Shown here one piece after another: positions 6,527 to 10,936 of a stretch of DNA of 10,936 nt. Source of the stretch: Methyloceanibacter sp. (GTDB lineage: Bacteria; Pseudomonadota; Alphaproteobacteria; Rhizobiales; Methyloligellaceae). A program made the translations under genes and the position numbers. The notes under the pieces are model-generated. The model saw only the letters and a list, made by a program, of their open reading frames with translations, had not been told where the DNA came from and searched no databases. Each line of letters starts with the position of its first letter. The stretch's first letter is position 1. The stretch covers positions 1-10,936 of the forward strand of contig JAENXG010000061.1 of the NCBI GenBank assembly GCA_016649675.1, given 5' to 3'.

Positions 6527-8083
6527 ATGCGGGCGGTTGCCGTGTTCCTGGTTAGCGTTCTTGCGCTGTCGCAAGCGGCGTTTGCCGAATCGAAGCAGGA
6601 CTGGGACGACTGCGCCTCGAGCGACCTCGAGCGGAGCATCGCCGGCTGCAACAAGATCATCGCACGGGCCAAGGACACCAAGGCCAGCCTCGCCATCGCC
6701 TATGCCAATCGCGGCAACGACTATCATGACAAGGGCGACTACGATAAAGCCATCGCCGACTACACCCAGTCGATCAAGCTCAACCCCTCCGCACCCGCTA
6801 CCTACCGCAACCGTGGCTGGTCTTACGCGCAGACCGGCGAATTCGACCTCGCTATCGCCGACTACAATCAGACGCTGAAGCTCAAGTCTGACTACCCGGG
6901 CATCTATTACGACCGTGGCTGGAGCTATGCCGCCAAGAAGGACAACGCGCGCGCCCTCACCGACTATAACCGCGCCGTCGAGCTCGATAAGAACAACCCC
7001 GACCTCTTCAACGATCGCGGCAGCGCCTTTGCCGACCTCGGCGATCTCGACAAGGCGCTTGCCGATTTCGACAAGGCGCTTTCCCTTAAGCCGGACTACG
7101 CGCTTGCCCATGCCAATCGTGACTGGGTGCTCGCCCAGCGCGACAAGCACGAAGAGGCTGTCGTTGAATATAGCGAGGCGATCCGCCTTGCGCCGGGCAA
7201 TCCCGACAACCTCAACGACCGCGCCGTCTCTCTGATCAAGACCGAGCAATATGACCTGGCCATCGCCGATTTGGACGAGGCGCTCAAGCTCAAGGCCGAT
7301 CATGCCAATGCCCTGCAGAATCGTGGCTGGGCCTATTGGTTGAAGGGCAATCCCGACAAGGCGCTTGCCGACTACAATGAGGCCCTCCGTATCAATCCCG
7401 ACGATCTCGGTGCGCTGGCTGACCGCGCCTCGCTCTTCGACGACAGGGGCGAGATCGACCGCTCCATCGCCGACTACGAAAAGGTGCTGGCGGCGAACGC
7501 GGACGACGGCGCCGCGCTCGACGGCCGGGCCTGGGGCTATGCTCAAAAGGGCGAGCTCGACAAGGCGCTCGCCGATTCCGAGCGCGCGGTGGCGCTCCTC
7601 CCGACTGAGCCCAACGCCATCCACACCCGCGCCTGGATTTACATGAACAAGGGCTTGCTCGATCTGGCTCTTGCCGATTTCGACAAGGCGCTGAGCCTCA
7701 ATCCCGAGCTAGCCGGCGCCTATGCCGACCGGGGGCGTGCCTTCGAGCTCAAGGGCGACCGCGACAAGGCGGCCGCCGACTACCACAAGTCCCTGTCCTT
7801 GAAGAGCCGCCAGCATTACGACGAAAAGGCCAAGGCCGAGGCCTTGGAGCATTTGACCGCGCTTGCGGCGGTGGCCCCCGGCGCCGTTGCGGCGAGCGGG
7901 GGCCCAAGCGGGGGAGATGCGGCGAAGCAAGCGGAGCCGCAACTGGCCACGAAGCGCATCGCTCTCGTCATCGGCAACGGGGCCTACGCCAACGTCAAGG
8001 CGCTCAAGAACGCCGATAAGCGATGCCCGCGCCGTGGCCGCGAGCTTGCGGCGACTCGGCTTCGAGGTGATCGAGAAGCATGA
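6527..8083 (+). CDS. Exported TPR-repeat protein, N-terminal part of a frameshifted TPR-caspase fusion
   Basis: Seen: as read, 518 residues. Residues 1-20 form a signal peptide (hydrophobic VAVFLVSVLALSQ, likely cut after AFA), so the product should enter the periplasm. Eleven consecutive 34-residue tetratricopeptide repeats run from about 55 to 428, each of the form Y-x-x-R-G-x-x-Y...KG-x-x-D-x-A-x-x-D-Y...L-x-P. A linker rich in Ala, Gly and Pro leads to KRIALVIGNGAYANVKALKNAD (from K476), the first strand of a caspase-like (peptidase C14) domain. After codon 498 this frame loses homology and stops at 8083, while the rest of the caspase domain continues in the +1 frame to 8651. Removing one base near 8020 gives a coherent 707-residue protein. 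TPR arrays bind proteins, so a scaffold or substrate-recognition role is likely. Whether the break is real, an error, or recoded cannot be told from one sequence. Confidence 0.85.
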   Translation: MRAVAVFLVSVLALSQAAFAESKQDWDDCASSDLERSIAGCNKIIARAKDTKASLAIAYANRGNDYHDKGDYDKAIADYTQSIKLNPSAPATYRNRGWSYAQTGEFDLAIADYNQTLKLKSDYPGIYYDRGWSYAAKKDNARALTDYNRAVELDKNNPDLFNDRGSAFADLGDLDKALADFDKALSLKPDYALAHANRDWVLAQRDKHEEAVVEYSEAIRLAPGNPDNLNDRAVSLIKTEQYDLAIADLDEALKLKADHANALQNRGWAYWLKGNPDKALADYNEALRINPDDLGALADRASLFDDRGEIDRSIADYEKVLAANADDGAALDGRAWGYAQKGELDKALADSERAVALLPTEPNAIHTRAWIYMNKGLLDLALADFDKALSLNPELAGAYADRGRAFELKGDRDKAAADYHKSLSLKSRQHYDEKAKAEALEHLTALAAVAPGAVAASGGPSGGDAAKQAEPQLATKRIALVIGNGAYANVKALKNADKRCPRRGRELAATRLRGDREA

Positions 8084-8651
8084 TCTCAGCCTTGCCGCGC
8101 TGACCCAGGAGCTCAAGGCCTTCGGCGACCGGACGCCCGACTTCGACTGGGCCGTCGTCTATTATGCGGGCCACGGCATCGAGGTCGGCGGGGTGAACTA
8201 CCTCATTCTCATCGACGCCGAGCTCGCGGCCTCAAACCACGTCGACGACGAGGCGATGCCGCTCGACCGCGTCCTCGCCAAAGTGGAAGGCGCCAAGAAG
8301 CTCCGCCTCGTCATCCTCGATGCCTGCCGGGAGAATCTGTTCCTCGCCAAGATGGCGAGCGCGGGGACCACTTTCTCGATCGGGCGCGGCCTAGCCCGGA
8401 TCGAGCCCGAAGCCGGCGTGCTCGTCGCCTATTCGGCGAAAGACGGACAGGTGGCGCAGGATGGCGACGGGGCCAACAGCCCCTTTGCCGAGAGCCTCCT
8501 CAAGCATCTCGACGAGCCCGGGCTTGAGATCAACATGCTGTTCCGCCGCGTGCATGACGACGTGAAGAACGCGACCTCGGGCCAGCAGAGTCCCTTCACC
8601 TATGGCGCCCTGCCCGCCGAGGCGCTCTACTTCAAGGCTGCCGCGCAGTAA
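8022..8651 (+). pseudogene. Caspase-like (peptidase C14) domain, downstream part of the frameshifted TPR-caspase gene
   Basis: Seen: 209 residues starting DARAVAASLRRLGFEVIEKH, in the frame +1 to the TPR part. The catalytic His is in VVYYAGHGIE (His codon 8172-8174, H549 of the repaired protein) and the catalytic Cys in RLVILDACRE (Cys codon 8325-8327, C600). The spacing of 51 residues is normal for the caspase/metacaspase fold. A later segment, VLVAYSAKDGQVAQDGDG, matches the substrate-loop region of bacterial caspase homologues. The dyad is intact and no internal stop is present, so the domain has not decayed beyond the frameshift. No ribosome site or plausible start precedes it (a TTG at 7863 and a GTG at 8034 are unconvincing), so it is not a free-standing gene. 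Peptidase activity and Arg/Lys specificity are inferred from the family only. Confidence 0.8.
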
Positions 8652-8754
8652 TTATCCGCGCCGTACCTTAGCCGGTCGAGGGGGAACCCAAGCGGCCACA
8701 TAGACACCTCGTGCTCGCTGGGCTACGAGCTTGCGTCATCGGGCCGCCAAGATG

Positions 8755-8804
8755 CCGCTCCCGCTTATCCCGGGAGAGGGCCGGGGAGGGGGGTTAAGTG
8801 CAGC
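8755..8804. repeat. GC-rich palindromic repeat, copy B, upstream of murJ
   Basis: Same family and orientation as the copy at 2684-2732: it starts with CCGCTCCC, contains GGGAGAGGG and a G-rich run, and ends with TGCAGC. CTCCCG (8758-8763) and CGGGAG (8771-8776) form a perfect 6-bp stem with a seven-base loop. It lies in the 184-base gap between the caspase frame and murJ; apart from a weak hairpin at 8713-8730 I see nothing else there. Confidence 0.65.
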
Positions 8805-8835
8805 AGATCAGCGTTCGCCGCCCCTCCAGCCGCCA

Positions 8836-10470
8836 ATGATAAGGCGTATCGCCACCGTCGGCGGGCTCACTCTCGTCTCGCGCCTCACGGGCTTCATTCG
8901 CGACGTGGTGATGGCAGCGGTGCTCGGCGCCGGCCCCGTTGCCGACGCCTTCTTCATCGCCTTCAGACTGCCCAACCATTTCCGCGCCATCCTCGCCGAG
9001 GGCGCTTTCAATGCCGCCTTCGTGCCGGCCTATGCGCGCACGCTCGAGCAGTCTGGGAGCAGCGCCGCGCGGCTCTTCTCCGACCGTATCGCCGCGGCAC
9101 TGCTCGTCATCAATATCGTGCTGCTGGCGCTCGCGCTTCTCTACACCCCGGCGGTCGTGGGCCTGCTCGCGCCCGGCCTGTCCGCCGACCCGGAGCGCTA
9201 CAACCTCGCCGTCACGCTGACTCGCATCACCTTCCCCTCGCTGCTCCTCGTGTCGATGCAGACCATGGTGTCAGGCGAGCTCAACGCCAATGGCCGCTTC
9301 GCTTCCGCGGCCGGCGCACCCATCCTGCTCAATGTCTGCATGGTCGCGACTCTGCTCTTCGCCCATTGGTTCCCGACCGCGGGTCAGGCTGCTGCTTGGG
9401 GCGTTCTCATCGCCGGCGTTGCCCAGGTGCTGCTGGTGGGCGTCGACGCCGAGAGGCACGGGATCGGCATCAGAGTCCGCATGCCGGTTCTCGACGAGCC
9501 CACGCGCAAATTCCTGAAGGCCTTGGGTCCGGCCATCATTGGGGCCGGCGGCGTGCAGCTTGCGCTCTTCGCCGACACTCTGATCGCCTCCTATTTGCCG
9601 ACCGGGGCGCTGTCGGCGCTCTATTACGCCGACCGCATCAACCAGCTTCCCATCGGGGTCGTCGGCATCGCCGTCGGCACCGTGCTTCTGCCCGAGATGT
9701 CGCGGCGGCTCGCCGCCGGCGATGAGAAGGGCGCGGCATCGGCGCAAGCCCGCGGCATTCAGCTTGCCCTCCTGCTCACCGTCCCTTGCGCCGCCGCCTC
9801 CATCGCCATCCCCGATCTCATCATGCGCGCGCTCTTCGCCCGCGGCGCGTTCACCGCGACTGACGCCGCCGCCGCCGGCATGACGCTCGCCGCCTACTCG
9901 ATCGGGCTCCTCCCCTTCGTTCTGCTGAGGAGCTTCACCGCGCCCTTCTATGCCCGCGGCGACACGGCGACCCCGGTCAAGGCGGCGCTGCTTGCCATGG
10001 GCGTGAACGTCGCGCTTAAACTCGCCCTTGCTTACTTTGGATCGTTCGCGCAGGTGGGGCTCGCGCTTGCCACCAGCGTCGGCGCCTGGATCAATCTCAG
10101 CCTGCTTGCGCTGTTCGCCCGCCGCCAAGGCTTCCTGGTATCGGGGGCGGCCATCGGCAAGCCGGTGGCCAAGCTGATCTTCGCCGGCGTCCTGCTTGGC
10201 GCCGCACTTTTCGCCGGCAGCTACGGGCTTGAGCGCGCGCTCTCGGCGATGCCGGCCTTTCGCGAGGAGACCACGCTCGCGCTACTCTTTGTGCTCGGCG
10301 GCGTTGGCTATGGGCTGGCCGTTCTCATCCTTCTCGGTCGGGGGTGGCTGAAGAGCCTCCTGAGGGACGTGAGCGCTGCGGCGGACAAGCCGCTACCAAG
10401 AATTGGGCCGTCAGACCCCACCGATGACTCGGCCGCGTTGCCGGACAATGAGCCGCCACCGAGGGTCTAA
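8836..10470 (+). CDS. murJ: Lipid II flippase MurJ (MviN family)
   Basis: Seen: 544 residues, mostly hydrophobic, compatible with the family's 14 membrane helices. The N-terminus (TLVSRLTGFIRDVVMAAVLG, then ADAFFIAFRLPNHFR and AEGAFNAAFVPAY) is the MurJ signature. Charged residues matching those essential in E. coli MurJ are visible: R16, R22, D37, R50 and R267 (in YYADRINQLPIGVVGIA). The protein flips lipid-linked peptidoglycan precursor across the inner membrane. The ATG at 8836 gives the usual MIRRIATVGG start; the same frame is open back to 8731 but that part is encoded by a genomic repeat. No strong Shine-Dalgarno site precedes 8836. The C-terminal ~35 residues are a Pro/Asp-rich soluble tail. 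The gene converges on murI with seven bases between stop codons. Confidence 0.95.
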   Translation: MIRRIATVGGLTLVSRLTGFIRDVVMAAVLGAGPVADAFFIAFRLPNHFRAILAEGAFNAAFVPAYARTLEQSGSSAARLFSDRIAAALLVINIVLLALALLYTPAVVGLLAPGLSADPERYNLAVTLTRITFPSLLLVSMQTMVSGELNANGRFASAAGAPILLNVCMVATLLFAHWFPTAGQAAAWGVLIAGVAQVLLVGVDAERHGIGIRVRMPVLDEPTRKFLKALGPAIIGAGGVQLALFADTLIASYLPTGALSALYYADRINQLPIGVVGIAVGTVLLPEMSRRLAAGDEKGAASAQARGIQLALLLTVPCAAASIAIPDLIMRALFARGAFTATDAAAAGMTLAAYSIGLLPFVLLRSFTAPFYARGDTATPVKAALLAMGVNVALKLALAYFGSFAQVGLALATSVGAWINLSLLALFARRQGFLVSGAAIGKPVAKLIFAGVLLGAALFAGSYGLERALSAMPAFREETTLALLFVLGGVGYGLAVLILLGRGWLKSLLRDVSAAADKPLPRIGPSDPTDDSAALPDNEPPPRV

Positions 10471-10477
10471 GCGGTGC

Positions 10478-10936
10478 TTACGACGCCCTGAGGTCGATGA
10501 GCTCGACCGAGGCCGCATCGATCGGGCGCCCGAGGAAGATCTCGCCCACCCGCGCGAAGCGCTCAGGCGAATCGGTGGCGAAGAAACGCGTGGTCCCGGC
10601 CCCACTTGCTGCGCCGTCACTGCCGAGCCTGTCGTCGGCAAGGGCCTCCGCCACCGCGAGCGCCGTGGTCTCGGCCGAGTCGACCAGCGCCACGGAGCTG
10701 CCGATGATCGCCCTAATGGCCCCCGCAAGCACCGGGAAATGGGTGCAGCCAAGCACGAGCGTGTCGGGAGGCAGGGGGCCTCTGAACAGCGGCCCAAGAT
10801 AGTGGTCGGCGGCCGAATGGGTGGCGGGAGTATCGGTCCAGCCTTCCTCGGCGAGCGCCACGAACACCTGGCAGGGGAGCTGCACGATCCTGATATCGCC
10901 GCGCAAGGCCGCGATGGCGCGCGCATAGGCTCCGCC
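10478..10936 (-). CDS. murI: Glutamate racemase, C-terminal part (5' end beyond the window)
   Basis: Seen: 152 residues open to the right edge, so the gene start lies outside. The sequence TLVLGCTHFPVLAGAIRAI contains the second catalytic cysteine (codon complement at 10745-10747) and the adjacent Thr-His of the Asp/Glu racemase family; VALVDSAETTA fits the substrate-binding segment that follows. The first half, with the other catalytic cysteine, is not in the window. The enzyme converts L- to D-glutamate in the cytoplasm for peptidoglycan precursors. A ~15-residue Gly/Ala/Ser stretch (SDGAASGAGT) precedes the last conserved block (TRFFATDSPERFARVGEIFLG), which is common in alphaproteobacterial MurI. 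It converges with murJ, also a peptidoglycan gene, with almost no gap. Confidence 0.92.
   Translation of the reverse strand, partial: GGAYARAIAALRGDIRIVQLPCQVFVALAEEGWTDTPATHSAADHYLGPLFRGPLPPDTLVLGCTHFPVLAGAIRAIIGSSVALVDSAETTALAVAEALADDRLGSDGAASGAGTTRFFATDSPERFARVGEIFLGRPIDAASVELIDLRAS

Noticed and set aside
6311..7624. Minus-strand open frame (437 codons) opposite truA and the TPR array
   Set aside because: Its apparent repeats (VIVGD/LVEIG-like words) are mirror images of the TPR units on the plus strand, not an independent repeat protein.
7863..8021. Independent start of the caspase frame at the TTG at 7863
   Set aside because: The first ~50 codons of that frame are an out-of-frame reading of the TPR-caspase linker; no ribosome site precedes it and caspase similarity begins only at about 8022.
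8713..8730. GCTCG/CGAGC hairpin after the caspase frame as a terminator
   Set aside because: The stem is only five base pairs with an eight-base loop and no T-run, so it does not qualify as an intrinsic terminator.
9271..10128. Minus-strand open frame (285 codons) opposite murJ
   Set aside because: Translation is Gly/Glu/Arg-rich, as expected from reading a hydrophobic GC-rich gene backwards; MurJ motifs are on the plus strand.
1..10936. CRISPR array, tRNA/rRNA, insertion sequence or prophage genes
   Set aside because: No regularly spaced identical repeats, no cloverleaf or rRNA sequence, and no transposase or integrase motif was found. The repeats present are short palindromic intergenic elements.

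Overview
The window looks like GC-rich chromosomal DNA from an alphaproteobacterium, most likely of the order Hyphomicrobiales (Rhizobiales). Three things suggest this: strong G/C bias at third codon positions, the gene run rmuC / def-fmt-truA that is typical of that order, and palindromic intergenic repeats of the kinds common in Bradyrhizobium-like genomes (GTCATGCCCGGA...TCCGGGCAT, CTCATCCTGAGGA...GCGTCTCGAAGG, and GC-rich GGGAGAGGG elements). The order is an inference. No rRNA, tRNA, IS element, phage gene or CRISPR array was seen.

Layout. Positions 16-1632 (+) encode a GMC-family FAD oxidoreductase with a cysteine cluster like that of FAD-glucose and sugar-acid dehydrogenases that carry a 3Fe-4S centre. 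A small VOC/glyoxalase-fold protein follows (1707-2171, +). Facing it on the minus strand are a small K+ channel-like membrane protein (2183-2611) and rmuC (2622-3851), whose C-terminal tail is encoded by an inserted repeat. A repeat-filled divergent gap (3852-4142) separates rmuC from def-fmt-truA (4143-6454, +), which encode peptide deformylase, Met-tRNA formyltransferase and tRNA pseudouridine synthase A. A 94-bp palindromic element nearly fills the def-fmt gap.

From 6527 to 8651 lies an exported protein with eleven TPR repeats fused to a caspase-like (peptidase C14) domain. As sequenced, the gene is broken by a single-base frameshift near 8020: the TPR array and the first caspase strand are in one frame, and the His/Cys catalytic dyad is in the +1 frame. 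Next come murJ (8836-10470, +), the lipid II flippase, and the convergent 3' part of murI (glutamate racemase, minus strand), which runs off the right edge.

Functionally, def and fmt are the two halves of the N-formylmethionine cycle and truA is tRNA maturation, a housekeeping translation block. murJ and murI both serve peptidoglycan synthesis. The least ordinary items are the TPR-caspase gene with its frameshift, the metal-cluster-type GMC enzyme, and the repeat captured as coding sequence in rmuC. I see no complete novel multi-gene system; the TPR-caspase locus is the best candidate for follow-up.
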